Source: Clostridia bacterium (GTDB lineage: Bacteria; Bacillota; Clostridia; UMGS1840). From it: a stretch of 64,000 nt of DNA. Made by a program: the position numbers and the translations under genes. The DNA lies in the NCBI GenBank assembly GCA_017936745.1, contig JAGBEY010000006.1, forward strand, positions 1 to 64,000. Direction: 5' to 3'. Below, in pieces: positions 51,214-60,547 of this stretch. A model generated the notes under the pieces. The model saw nothing but the letters and a program-made list of their open reading frames with translations. It did no database searches and was not told where the DNA came from. Numbering within the stretch: the stretch's first letter is position 1; every line of letters starts with the position of its first letter.

Positions 51214-53391
51214 TCAAATTCGTTTGGCAGCAATGACTCCCCTGACATTATTCAACCGAACCAGTACCTTTGATAACTGGTCCTGACCGGTGACTTCGAT
51301 GGTTAGGTGGATGAGACCGGTGCCGTCTTTGACAACTTTTGCAGACATAGCATTCACGGGGACTTTCATATCGTTCAAGGCAAGGGTCAAATCGACTAAA
51401 AGCCCGTTACGATCGGCAGAAGTAACTGCCAAATCCACACTGTGAGAGCTGCCATCCTCCACCGCCCAGGTGGCTTCTACCAAACGGTTTTTATCACCGT
51501 CTGAGCGTTCGATATCCCGCAGAGCAACACAATCTGCACGATGAATGGTAACGCCTCTGCCTCGGGTAATATAGCCGACTACCTTATCTCCGGGAACAGG
51601 AGAACAGCATTTTGCAGTTCGCACCAGACAATTGTCCTGCCCTTTTACGACAATTCCTTTTTTAATATGCTTTTTGGTTGCTTTTTCTTTATTGGCATTC
51701 TGAATACCATTCAGTATGCTGGTATCATCCGGAACACGGGTACGCTCCAGATAATCTTCAATTCTGAGGCTGATTTTTTCCGGCGTAATCCCACCATAGC
51801 CTACAATGGCATAAAAATCTTCCACTCTTGCAACACTGTATTTCTTGGAAATATAGCCGAATAATTCCTCGTTATCCACCAAATCCTTCAGGGTCATATC
51901 AAACTTCTTGATTTCTTTTTCCAGCATTTCCTTGCCCTTTTGGATATTTTCTTCCCGTTTTTCTTTCTTGAAAAACTGGTTGATTTTACTCCTTGCCTGA
52001 CTGGTACAAGCAATTTTTAACCAATCAGAATGAGGGCCGGAAGACGTGGCGGAGGTGATAATTTCCACAATATCACCATTTTGCAGTTTATGGTCAATCG
52101 GAACAATACGGTTATTCACCTTCGCTCCTACCATACGCCAACCAACGGCACTATGCACCATAAATGCAAAATCTATGGGAGTTGACCCGCTGGGGAGACT
52201 GTATACATCCCCTTTTGGGGAAAACACAAACACTTCATCCGCAAACAAGTCAATTTTAATGTGGCTGATATATTCAGAGGGATTAGAAAAATCTTTTTCT
52301 GTTTCCAGAAGCTGACGTACCCACTGGAACTTATCTCCTGAACTATTATGATTCTGCGAGCCTTCTTTATATTTCCAGTGAGCCGCAATGCCATACTCCG
52401 CTGTGCGGTGCATATCCCAGGTTCTGATTTGAATTTCAAAGGGAATCCCCGCACGGCTCACCAAGGTGGTGTGCAAGGACTGATACATATTCTGCTTCGG
52501 CATACTGATGTAGTCTTTAAATCTTCCGGGAATCGGCTTATACAGCTCATGCACACATCCCAGCACAGTATAGCACTCGTTGATATTTCCCACAATGATA
52601 CGAAGTGCAAACAAATCGTAAATTTCATCAATGGTGATATTTTTGGAGTACATTTTCTTGTAGATGCTGTAAAAATGCTTGGCTCTGCCTTCAATATGAG
52701 CCTGCACACCGATTTCTGAAAGCTTTTCCGTGAGCTGCTCTTTGATATCGTCAATAATTTCAAGACGCTGGGTTCTTTTTTTTGCAATGCCGGTGGAAAT
52801 TTCTTTATAACCGATGGGGTCAAGATATAACAGAGACAAATCTTCCAATTCCCATTTCAGATTATAAATTCCCAAACGGTGTGCAATGGGAGCATAAATC
52901 TCCATGGTTTCCAACGCCTTTTCCAGACGTTTTCCCTCCGGCATACTTTTCAAGGTTCGCATATTGTGGAGACGGTCTGCCAGCTTAATCAGAATCACAC
53001 GAATGTCCTTCGCCATCGCCATAAACATTTTTCTTAAGTTTTCAATTTGTTCTTCCTCTTTGGAGCTGAAATCAATCTGCCCCAATTTGGTAACACCGTC
53101 CACAATATTGGCAATATCCTCGCCAAATTCCTTTTTTACATAATCATAGCCATACTCGGTATCTTCAATCGTGTCGTGGAGTAAAGCAGCACAAATAGAC
53201 TCATCATCCAGGTTTAATTCAGCAATAATCTCTGCCACGGAAACCGGATGGTTATAGTAGGGTTCTCCGCTGCGCCGAAACTGACCTTCATGAGCCATTT
53301 TACAAAACCGATATGTTTTTTCCAACAACGCTTCGTTGCATTTTGGATTATACTTTTTTACCTTTTCCAAAAGACGGGCAAACTGTTCCAT
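51214..53391 (-). CDS. relA: Bifunctional (p)ppGpp synthetase/hydrolase RelA/SpoT
   Basis: 725 residues. HD hydrolase domain with YYNHPVSVAEIIAELNLDD and LLHDTIEDTEYG; synthetase domain with RAKHFYSIYKKMYSKN and DLFALRIIVGNINECY .. GRFKDYISMPKQNMYQSLH; TGS domain (DEVFVFSPKGDVYSLPSGST); zinc-finger region with CCSPVPGDKVVGYITRG; C-terminal ACT domain (GLLVDLTLALNDMKVPVNAM). Sets the alarmone level for the stringent response. The HD motif is intact, so it is probably a two-way enzyme. Confidence 0.96.
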   Translation of the reverse strand: MEQFARLLEKVKKYNPKCNEALLEKTYRFCKMAHEGQFRRSGEPYYNHPVSVAEIIAELNLDDESICAALLHDTIEDTEYGYDYVKKEFGEDIANIVDGVTKLGQIDFSSKEEEQIENLRKMFMAMAKDIRVILIKLADRLHNMRTLKSMPEGKRLEKALETMEIYAPIAHRLGIYNLKWELEDLSLLYLDPIGYKEISTGIAKKRTQRLEIIDDIKEQLTEKLSEIGVQAHIEGRAKHFYSIYKKMYSKNITIDEIYDLFALRIIVGNINECYTVLGCVHELYKPIPGRFKDYISMPKQNMYQSLHTTLVSRAGIPFEIQIRTWDMHRTAEYGIAAHWKYKEGSQNHNSSGDKFQWVRQLLETEKDFSNPSEYISHIKIDLFADEVFVFSPKGDVYSLPSGSTPIDFAFMVHSAVGWRMVGAKVNNRIVPIDHKLQNGDIVEIITSATSSGPHSDWLKIACTSQARSKINQFFKKEKREENIQKGKEMLEKEIKKFDMTLKDLVDNEELFGYISKKYSVARVEDFYAIVGYGGITPEKISLRIEDYLERTRVPDDTSILNGIQNANKEKATKKHIKKGIVVKGQDNCLVRTAKCCSPVPGDKVVGYITRGRGVTIHRADCVALRDIERSDGDKNRLVEATWAVEDGSSHSVDLAVTSADRNGLLVDLTLALNDMKVPVNAMSAKVVKDGTGLIHLTIEVTGQDQLSKVLVRLNNVRGVIAAKRI

Positions 53392-53430
53392 ACCGTTTCA
53401 TCAAAAACCTTTCTTCCACAAACAACAAAG

Positions 53431-55137
53431 TTACACCAATTTGATATCCTTTAGCTTCAACGCCGGATATTTTTTGTTTCTGTATTCGTTGGTATAAGGA
53501 GAAACGATAGCATTTACCACATCGCCATTGCGAAGCATACGGAAGCTTTCGTTAGAGCCAAGACCAAAGCCGATTACCATAATGGAGAAGCTCTTCTTGG
53601 AGAATTTCATCCGGATATGTTTTTCGTCACCAAAATAAGTGATATCTTCAATTTTGACTTTTTCAATCAGGAAGTGAGGCATGGGATTTCCCATACCGCA
53701 AGGCTGGATACCCTCCAACATATCGGTCAGCTCCAGGTTAATATCCTTATCGGTGATTTTACCTTCGTAGGTGATTTCTTCCACATATACCTTGGTGTTA
53801 AAATGTTCCTTGGCATAGAGGTTAATTTTTTCACGGAACGCATCAATATTGTCTTTGGAAACAGTAAGACCGGCAGCCAACTCGTGTCCCCCGAATTTTA
53901 ACAGCAATTCGTCACAGTAAGATAATGCTTCAAACATATTGAAGCCCAAGAGACCACGGCAGGAGCCTTTTGCTTCATTTCCTTCCACTGCAATCAGCAC
54001 ACAGGGTTTGCCGTATTTTTCAGTAATTCTGGATGCTACAATTCCGATTACACCATGATGCCAGGATTCAGATGCCAAAACGATAACACGATCCGTATTA
54101 TGAGATTTATCTTTATCAATAATTGCACATGCCTGACGAAGAATTTCCTGCTCAATGGTCTGACGGCGGACATTTTCTTCACACAGCATTTTTGCAAGAC
54201 TTTCCGCCTCCTTGGGATCGGAGGTAGTAAACAATCTGACTGCATCTATCGCATTGCCTAATCTGCCCACTGCATTGATTCTGGGAGCAATAATAAAACC
54301 AACATGGGAAGAAGTCAGCACTTTACCCGCAAGCCCTGCTTCCTGAATCAAAGCCTTCAGACCGAGGTTTTGAGGATCTCCCAGAAGCTTCAGCCCCAGA
54401 GATACAAACACACGGTTTTCTTCAGTTAAGGTTACAATGTCTGCAATCGTGCCCAGACACAGCAAATCGCCATACTGATCCAATAACTGCTGAGATTCGC
54501 CGCCACCTTCCAATGCTTCAATCAGCTTAAATGCAACCCCGACACCGGATAATTCTTTAAAGGGATATGAACAATCGGGACGTTTGGGATTGATCACCGC
54601 ATACGCCGGAGGAAGGTCTTCTTTACATTTGTGGTGGTCGGTCACTACCACAAAAATGCCCAGAGAGGTAGCATACTGAATATCATCAAAAGCGGTAATT
54701 CCGCAATCGGCGGTGATAATCAGACCCACACCGTCGTTTTTAAAGGACAGCACAGCATCCTTATTCAAGCCGTAACCTTCATCGGAACGGGACGGAATGT
54801 AATAAGAAACATTTGCACCCTTGGATTTCAAGTACAGATAGATGATAGAAACAGCGGTAATCCCGTCAACATCATAGTCTCCGTATACCACTATTTTCTG
54901 ATTTTGAGAAATGATTTCCTGGATTTTGGAAACCCCTTTCTCCATATCCTTCAATAAAAAAGGATTCAACAGTGAATCCACGCTGGGATTTAAAAAAGCC
55001 GCTGCCTGCTCGGGAGTCTCAATGCCTCTGTTGCAAATTACATTTGCACACAGAGGATGCAGTTTCAGTGCTTCTCCTATTTTTTTTGCAGCTTCTAAAT
55101 CGGGTTGTTTTAACACCCATTTGCTTTTTTTTGTCAT
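53431..55137 (-). CDS. recJ: Single-stranded-DNA-specific exonuclease RecJ
   Basis: 568 residues. DHH motifs: VVYGDYDVDGITAVS, LIITADCGITAFDD, FVVVTDHHKCKEDLPPAYAV (DHH), GVGVAFKLIEAL; DHHA1 domain with SWHHGVIGIVASRITEKYGKP, GSCRGLLGFNMFEALSYC, KFGGHELAAGLTV. C-terminal OB fold. Degrades 5' single strands in recombination and mismatch repair. Upstream of relA on the same strand with a 39-bp gap. Confidence 0.95.
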   Translation of the reverse strand: MTKKSKWVLKQPDLEAAKKIGEALKLHPLCANVICNRGIETPEQAAAFLNPSVDSLLNPFLLKDMEKGVSKIQEIISQNQKIVVYGDYDVDGITAVSIIYLYLKSKGANVSYYIPSRSDEGYGLNKDAVLSFKNDGVGLIITADCGITAFDDIQYATSLGIFVVVTDHHKCKEDLPPAYAVINPKRPDCSYPFKELSGVGVAFKLIEALEGGGESQQLLDQYGDLLCLGTIADIVTLTEENRVFVSLGLKLLGDPQNLGLKALIQEAGLAGKVLTSSHVGFIIAPRINAVGRLGNAIDAVRLFTTSDPKEAESLAKMLCEENVRRQTIEQEILRQACAIIDKDKSHNTDRVIVLASESWHHGVIGIVASRITEKYGKPCVLIAVEGNEAKGSCRGLLGFNMFEALSYCDELLLKFGGHELAAGLTVSKDNIDAFREKINLYAKEHFNTKVYVEEITYEGKITDKDINLELTDMLEGIQPCGMGNPMPHFLIEKVKIEDITYFGDEKHIRMKFSKKSFSIMVIGFGLGSNESFRMLRNGDVVNAIVSPYTNEYRNKKYPALKLKDIKLV

Positions 55138-55217
55138 GACGCAAGTCCTGCCTTCTCATATTTTTTTACATTATACCACTAACAAAAAAATTTTTCAAGA
55201 TATATTTGAAAAAAAAC

Positions 55218-55246
55218 TTTACAAATTTATAAAGTTATGCTAAAAT
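55218..55246 (+). promoter_or_regulatory. Promoter of rsmD-coaD
   Basis: TTTACA (55218-55223), 17 bp, TAAAAT (55241-55246), in the divergent gap between recJ and rsmD. Confidence 0.5.
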
Positions 55247-55345
55247 AAATACTGATATTTTCTATTCTCTTGTTTTGGATGACCCGGAATCATCCCGACA
55301 AGCAAAAAATGATACAGTTTTTCCGATACCGGAGTTGATTTTACC

Positions 55346-55876
55346 ATGAAAGTAACCAGCGGAATCCGCAGAGGAGCTTTGCTCTATGCACCGGAGGATT
55401 TATCGGTGCGCCCCACAACAGATAAGGTTAAGCAGGCCGTATTCAATATGATTCAGTTTGATGTGGCAAAGGATTCTGTTCTTGATTTATTTGCCGGAAG
55501 CGGTGCTTTGGGGATTGAAGCCCTGAGCCGCGGTGCAAAACACTGCACTTTTGTGGATATTCGTCCGGACATTGTGAAAAAAAATATTGAAAAGGTTCGT
55601 TTTGGAGAAATTTGCAAAATAATTCCCGCCGATTATCAGGCGTTTTTAATGCAATGCAATCAACAGTTTGACCTGGTTTTCCTGGACCCTCCTTATCAGA
55701 AGGGAATGCTGGAAATTGCACTTTCTCTCCTGGTGGAGCGCAAGCTTTTATCGCCCGATTGTCTCCTGATATGGGAATGTGATGCATCGGAGCAAATTGC
55801 AGTTCCCGAACAAATCAAAATCATAAAAGAAAGAACCTTTGGCAGAATTTGTGTCAGAATTGGAGCATTACTATGA
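55346..55876 (+). CDS. rsmD: 16S rRNA (guanine(966)-N(2))-methyltransferase RsmD
   Basis: 176 residues. [38 protein letters not shown] motif [19 protein letters not shown], catalytic [12 protein letters not shown] (DPPY). Methylates G966 of 16S rRNA. Overlaps coaD by 4 bp (ATGA), the usual rsmD-coaD pair. Confidence 0.94.
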   Translation: MKVTSGIRRGALLYAPEDLSVRPTTDKVKQAVFNMIQFDVAKDSVLDLFAGSGALGIEALSRGAKHCTFVDIRPDIVKKNIEKVRFGEICKIIPADYQAFLMQCNQQFDLVFLDPPYQKGMLEIALSLLVERKLLSPDCLLIWECDASEQIAVPEQIKIIKERTFGRICVRIGALL

Positions 55877-56346
55877 AAATCGCAGTGTATCCCGGAAGTT
55901 TCGACCCGCTTACCAACGGGCATTTAGATATTATTACCCGTTCCTCAAAATTATTCGATAAGGTTTTGGTCACGGTACTGACCAACAGCACGAAGCAGCC
56001 TTTGTTTTCTGTTGAGGAGCGTCTGGACCTGATCCGCCGCACCACAAAGCACCTGAAAAATGTGGAAGTGGAAAGCTTTTCCGGATTACTGGTCAATTTT
56101 GCAAAAGAAAAAAATTGTAATGTTTTAATCAAGGGGCTTCGCGTTGTGTCAGACTTTGAATACGAATTTCAAATGGCTCTGGCAAACAAAAGTCAGATGC
56201 CTGAGCTGGAAACCTTATTTTTGCCGTCTGCGCAGGAGTATATGTTTTTATCCTCCAGCATCGTAAAAGAGCTTGCCCGGTATCACGGTGACCTGACCGG
56301 TTTGGTTCCCCCCGAAATTGAACAGGATATACGAAATAAATTTTAA
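55873..56346 (+). CDS. coaD: Phosphopantetheine adenylyltransferase
   Basis: 157 residues from ATG 55873. [21 protein letters not shown] with the T/HxGH-type nucleotidyltransferase motif, [19 protein letters not shown], and the signature [19 protein letters not shown]. Adenylates 4'-phosphopantetheine in coenzyme A synthesis. Confidence 0.97.
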   Translation: MKIAVYPGSFDPLTNGHLDIITRSSKLFDKVLVTVLTNSTKQPLFSVEERLDLIRRTTKHLKNVEVESFSGLLVNFAKEKNCNVLIKGLRVVSDFEYEFQMALANKSQMPELETLFLPSAQEYMFLSSSIVKELARYHGDLTGLVPPEIEQDIRNKF

Positions 56347-56369
56347 TGTTTTGAAAGGAGAATCCCCTT

Positions 56370-56948
56370 ATGGATTTACAAGCATTGATAGACGAATTGG
56401 AAGAAATCGTTGAATCTGCATCAAAGGTACCCTTTGCCAACAAATGTATGATTGACCGCGAAGAAGTGTGGAGTGTAATTGAACAAATCAGACTGCACTA
56501 CCCTGAAGAATTGAAGCAGGCACAATGGGTCAAAAAAGAAAGAGAACGCATCATCAACGAAGCAAATCAGGAAGCTGACGCCATCATTGAAACTGCAAAT
56601 CAGCAGGTTGTTCAGATGGTAAACGAAACCGAAATTGTCAGAATTGCAAAATTAAAAGCAGATGAGCTGGTAAAAGAAGCTGATCTGGAAGCTGTGGAAA
56701 TCAAGCACAAGGCAGAGGTTGCCGCAGCTGCTCACTACGATGAAGTAAAAGACCGTGCAGACCAGTATAAGCTGAATGCACAGAAATATGCAGACGGGCT
56801 TTTGGCAACTGCAGACGGAGCGGTAAATTCTGCAAGAGAAGTGCTTCATAATGCATACGCTCAAATCAATGCATCTTATCAGGAAACCGAAACCCTCTTG
56901 GATAAGATTGCATCCTCCAGACAAATTATCAACAGTGCGAAAGAATAA
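56370..56948 (+). CDS. Coiled-coil protein following coaD, function unknown
   Basis: 192 residues, nearly all helix, rich in Ala, Glu and Lys: ELEEIVESASKVPFANKCMI, DREEVWSVIEQIRLHYPEEL, then a long coiled coil (ERERIINEANQEADAIIETA .. ADQYKLNAQKYADGLLATAD). The start resembles DivIVA-like/ATP-synthase-stalk-like proteins often annotated 'ATPase' after coaD in Clostridia, but it has no nucleotide site. Site AAAGGAG. A cytoskeletal or division-related scaffold is possible; this is speculative. Confidence 0.65.
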   Translation: MDLQALIDELEEIVESASKVPFANKCMIDREEVWSVIEQIRLHYPEELKQAQWVKKERERIINEANQEADAIIETANQQVVQMVNETEIVRIAKLKADELVKEADLEAVEIKHKAEVAAAAHYDEVKDRADQYKLNAQKYADGLLATADGAVNSAREVLHNAYAQINASYQETETLLDKIASSRQIINSAKE

Positions 56949-56965
56949 AAAGGTGGCGAATTCCC

Positions 56966-58267
56966 ATGTTCTATGATGAAAAAATCGAAACAGCTTCTCC
57001 GGAGGAGCTGAAAAAAATCCAGTCCGAACGCCTGGTGGACGCTGTAAAACGAGTATACGAAAACGTTTCTTACTACCGTGAAAAAATGGATGCCGTCGGG
57101 CTGAAGCCGGAAGATATCAAATCGGTAGACGATTTACATAAGCTCCCCTTTACCTACAAGCAGGATTTGAGAAACGCTTATCCTTTCGGAGCATTTGCTT
57201 TGCCAAAAAGCCAGGTTGCCCGGATTCACGCCTCCAGCGGAACAACAGGAAAGCAAACCGTGGTGGGCTTAACCAATCAAGATATTGATATGTGGGCAAA
57301 CTGTGTAGCCCGCTGCTTAACCTCCATTGGTGTTACCAACGACGATATCATACAGGTTGCGTATGGCTACGGTCTCTTTACCGGAGGACTTGGTCTGCAT
57401 TACGGTTCTGAAAAAATCTGTGCTTTAACTGTTCCTGTTTCCGGAGGCAATACCAGACGGCAGATTCAGTTTATGCAGGATTTTAAAACTACTGTGTTGT
57501 GCTGCACCCCCTCTTATGCTTTGTTCATTGCAGACGAGCTGAAAAAGATGGGGCTAACCAAAGACGATTTATACCTGAAGCACGGTATTTTCGGTGCAGA
57601 ACCCTGGACCGAAGCAATGCGTAAGGATATTGAGGAAAAGCTTGGTCTGGAAGCACACGATATTTATGGCTTGTCTGAAATTATCGGTCCGGGTGTATCT
57701 ATGAGCTGTCTGGAACATGATGGTATGCACATCAATGCCGACCATTTCATCCCCGAAATTATCGACCCCGAAACCGGTGAAGTGTTACCCGAAGGTGAAA
57801 AAGGAGAATTGGTATTCACCTGTGTCACCAAAGAAGCATTGCCGTTAATCCGCTACCGTACCCGTGATTTAACCTCCCTTACTTTCCAGAAATGTGCTTG
57901 CGGCAGAACCACCCCCCGTATGGCAAAAGTAATGGGCCGCAGTGATGATATGCTGATCATCCGCGGAGTAAATGTATTCCCCTCTCAAATCGAATCGGTG
58001 CTGTTGGAATGTCCTGAGGTGGAACCCCACTATATGATTTATGTAGACCGTGTCAACAATCTGGATATTATGACCATCGAAATCGAAATGTCGGATCATT
58101 TCCATTACGACTCCATTAAGGAAATCGAAAAATTAGAGAAAAAGCTGAATTCGGAAATTGCTTCTGCTCTGGGTGTCAGCGGTAATGTGAAGCTGGTAGA
58201 ACCCGGCAGAATCCCGCGCAGCGAGGGCAAGGCAAAACGTGTAATCGACAGACGAGAATTGAAGTAA
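56966..58267 (+). CDS. paaK: Phenylacetate-CoA ligase
   Basis: 433 residues, ANL superfamily. AMP-binding RIHASSGTTGKQTVVGLT, GYGLFTGGLGLHYGSEK, FGAEPWTEAMRKDIEEKLGL, DIYGLSEIIGPGVSMSC, YRTRDLT, and the C-terminal GRSDDMLIIRGVNVFPSQIE. Activates phenylacetate (or related arylacetates) with ATP and CoA. In anaerobic fermenters it often works with indolepyruvate:ferredoxin oxidoreductase in amino-acid use; none is adjacent here. Confidence 0.93.
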   Translation: MFYDEKIETASPEELKKIQSERLVDAVKRVYENVSYYREKMDAVGLKPEDIKSVDDLHKLPFTYKQDLRNAYPFGAFALPKSQVARIHASSGTTGKQTVVGLTNQDIDMWANCVARCLTSIGVTNDDIIQVAYGYGLFTGGLGLHYGSEKICALTVPVSGGNTRRQIQFMQDFKTTVLCCTPSYALFIADELKKMGLTKDDLYLKHGIFGAEPWTEAMRKDIEEKLGLEAHDIYGLSEIIGPGVSMSCLEHDGMHINADHFIPEIIDPETGEVLPEGEKGELVFTCVTKEALPLIRYRTRDLTSLTFQKCACGRTTPRMAKVMGRSDDMLIIRGVNVFPSQIESVLLECPEVEPHYMIYVDRVNNLDIMTIEIEMSDHFHYDSIKEIEKLEKKLNSEIASALGVSGNVKLVEPGRIPRSEGKAKRVIDRRELK

Positions 58268-58325
58268 GCACTTCGATATCACAGCATAAATTGTAAAAGG
58301 CGAACCAATCATATAAACAATCAGG

Positions 58326-58350
58326 AGGGTTGTGGCAGGATGTCACAGCC
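58326..58350 (+). other. Hairpin in the uvrC leader
   Basis: GGGTTGTG pairs with CACAGCCC (one T-G wobble) around a 9-nt loop, 38 bp before the uvrC start. No T-run, so not a classic terminator. Confidence 0.35.
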
Positions 58351-58387
58351 CTTTCTTGCCCTCATATTGTCCCGGGAGGAATATAAG

Positions 58388-60217
58388 ATGACCGTTGTTT
58401 CCAAATTACAAGAGCATAGAGAAAAGCTAAAGCTTGTGCCCAAAAAACCCGGTGTGTACCTGATGAAAAATCAGGAGGACCGGATAATTTATGTTGGAAA
58501 GGCAAAGGCACTTCTTAATCGGCTTTCCCAATATTTTATTGGCACACCAAAGGATAAAAAAACCATGCTGATGGTGTCCAACGTAGACCATTTTGACTAC
58601 ATCGTCACCGCTTCTGAAAAGGATGCTCTGCTGCTGGAAAATAATCTCATCAAAAAATATAAGCCAAAATATAACATCTTGTTAAAGGACGATAAAACCT
58701 ATCCCTTCATTAAGATTCATACCGCTGAAGCATTTCCTTATCTGTCTCTTTCCAGAAGCGTGCAAAAGGATGGCGGACAATATTACGGGCCATATCTGAA
58801 TGCACAGGTGGTCAACGAGGTGATTGATGTTGTATCCAGGGAATTTGGTCTTAGAAGCTGTAAAAGCGATTTGACGAAGCCAAAGAGCCGTCCCTGTCTG
58901 AACTTTCACATCGGATACTGTTCTGCACCCTGCACCCGAAAGGTTACCGAAGAAGCATACAGAGAGCAATTAAAGGCGGCAACTCATGCACTGGACCAGG
59001 GTCTCAGAACCATTTTGCCCACGCTGAAAGAAAAAATGGAAGCTTGTGCCGCTGCGCTGGATTTTGAAGGTGCAGCAAAGCTTCGTGACAGCATCCGCCT
59101 GATTGAAAAATTTGCAGAAAAGCATCAGGTCATCACTGTTAAAAAAATCAATTTAGATGTGGTTTATCTGTACCGTGACGGAAACCTCAGTGCTATTGCC
59201 GTATTAGAAGTCAGAAACGGCATCATCAACGGAAAAAAATCATACACCTTTCCCGAGTCGCAGAATATAGCAACCGAAGAAATGATTTTCTCCTTTTTGG
59301 AGCAGTACTATCTGATGCAGGAAATCGTTACAGGAAGAATTGTGTTGTCTGTCAACGAAGATACGGAGCCGGATTACCCTGCTCTGTCAGACTCTCTGTC
59401 TCAGCTTTCCTCGCAACCAATCACCGTATCCAAAGGACGAGGCAGATTTACGAAAAACCTGATAGAAATGGCAAGAATCAATGCAATCGAAGCCATTAAG
59501 CTCCGTCTGGAAACCAAAATTGACGACCAGCTCTTTCTCCTAAAAGAGGCACTGGAGCTGTTTCAGACACCCATTCGGATTGAAAGCTACGATAACTCCA
59601 ACACTGCGGGTGCCAATGCCGTGGGTGTAATGACTGTGTTTGAAAACGGAATGCTTTCCCAAAAAGAAAAACGAACCTTTGCCATTAAAAATAAAAACGG
59701 GGCAGATGATTATGCCGCTATGTATGAGGTTTTGGACAGACGCTTCCACCATCTCTCCCAAAGCGACAAAGGCTTTGAGGTTGCACCCGATTTAATTTTA
59801 GTAGACGGCGGAAAAGGGCAGGTAAAAGTGGCAAAAGACGTTCTCTTGAAATACGGATTTCAGATTCCCGTCTTTGGTATGGTCAAGGATGATAAGCACA
59901 GACTTCGTGATATAACCGACGGGTATCGGATGTTTCAGTTGAAAGAGAATAAGCCGGCATTTTTATTTGTGGCAAAAATCAATGAAGAAACCCATAAAAA
60001 TGCCCTTTCGTACCATAAAAAGAAAACAACGCTCACCGCAACCCAATCGGAGCTGCTCACCATCCCGAAGGTTGGAATGAGCACATTGAAAAAGCTGTAC
60101 GGTCATTTCAAAACCTTGAAAAACATCAAAGAAGCGACAGTTGAAGACCTGCAAAAAGCAGTTCCCCCTTCTGTCGCCCGCAATATCTATGAACATTTTC
60201 ATAAGGAGCATCCGTAA
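58388..60217 (+). CDS. uvrC: Excinuclease ABC subunit C
   Basis: 609 residues from ATG 58388, chosen for GGGAGG eight bases before it. GIY-YIG nuclease KPGVYLMKNQEDRIIYVGKA, cysteine cluster NFHIGYCSAPCTRKV, UVR motif ALDFEGAAKLRDSIRLIEK, RNase H-like 5' nuclease with IESYDNSNTAGANAVGVM and LILVDGGKGQVKVAK, C-terminal helix-hairpin-helix pair (LLTIPKVGMSTLKKLYGHF). Makes both incisions in nucleotide-excision repair. Confidence 0.96.
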   Translation: MTVVSKLQEHREKLKLVPKKPGVYLMKNQEDRIIYVGKAKALLNRLSQYFIGTPKDKKTMLMVSNVDHFDYIVTASEKDALLLENNLIKKYKPKYNILLKDDKTYPFIKIHTAEAFPYLSLSRSVQKDGGQYYGPYLNAQVVNEVIDVVSREFGLRSCKSDLTKPKSRPCLNFHIGYCSAPCTRKVTEEAYREQLKAATHALDQGLRTILPTLKEKMEACAAALDFEGAAKLRDSIRLIEKFAEKHQVITVKKINLDVVYLYRDGNLSAIAVLEVRNGIINGKKSYTFPESQNIATEEMIFSFLEQYYLMQEIVTGRIVLSVNEDTEPDYPALSDSLSQLSSQPITVSKGRGRFTKNLIEMARINAIEAIKLRLETKIDDQLFLLKEALELFQTPIRIESYDNSNTAGANAVGVMTVFENGMLSQKEKRTFAIKNKNGADDYAAMYEVLDRRFHHLSQSDKGFEVAPDLILVDGGKGQVKVAKDVLLKYGFQIPVFGMVKDDKHRLRDITDGYRMFQLKENKPAFLFVAKINEETHKNALSYHKKKTTLTATQSELLTIPKVGMSTLKKLYGHFKTLKNIKEATVEDLQKAVPPSVARNIYEHFHKEHP

Positions 60218-60224
60218 TGGTTTT

Positions 60225-60413
60225 CTAAAAAATCCAAAAGAAAAGCATCACCCAGAAAACAATACTGATTCCAACCCCGAAAAGAAGAAAGAATCCCGGC
60301 GGAAGCTTTCTTCTTTTTTTAATACGAAACCGATGTGACAAGGCACTTTGTTTTTTTATATAATTGGATATAATTTCCTCTGCCTCACGGACTACCGGAC
60401 TTTTATGCTGCAT
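60225..60413 (-). CDS. Small single-helix membrane protein
   Basis: 62 residues. A charged N-terminal half (VREAEEIISNYIKKQSALSH, RIKKRRKLPPG) is followed by one C-terminal helix (FFLLFGVGISIVFWVMLFFWIF). The strong site AAAGGAG 6-7 nt before the ATG argues for real translation. It lies in the gap between uvrC and spoIIP on the opposite strand. No family recognised; a sporulation-time small membrane protein is possible given its neighbours. Confidence 0.5.
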   Translation of the reverse strand: MQHKSPVVREAEEIISNYIKKQSALSHRFRIKKRRKLPPGFFLLFGVGISIVFWVMLFFWIF

Positions 60414-60547
60414 ACGATTTCTCCTTTCCTATCATACAAAAGCTATCTTTAGTATCGGTTTTTTTCTTCCGTTTATGCAGGAAAAACACGGGAGAACAGT
60501 TCTTTTTCATCCTTTTTTCTCATAGCATGAAAAAAAGGAGGCATACT

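Noticed and set aside
50823-51236. 137-codon plus-strand ORF across the triple repeat, with repeated NLAKEASRLCIFTNAAYRVYAN-like text
   Set aside because: The periodic amino-acid pattern is a by-product of the 108-bp units staying in frame. There is no ribosome-binding site, the composition is odd, and base changes preserve stems, not codons.
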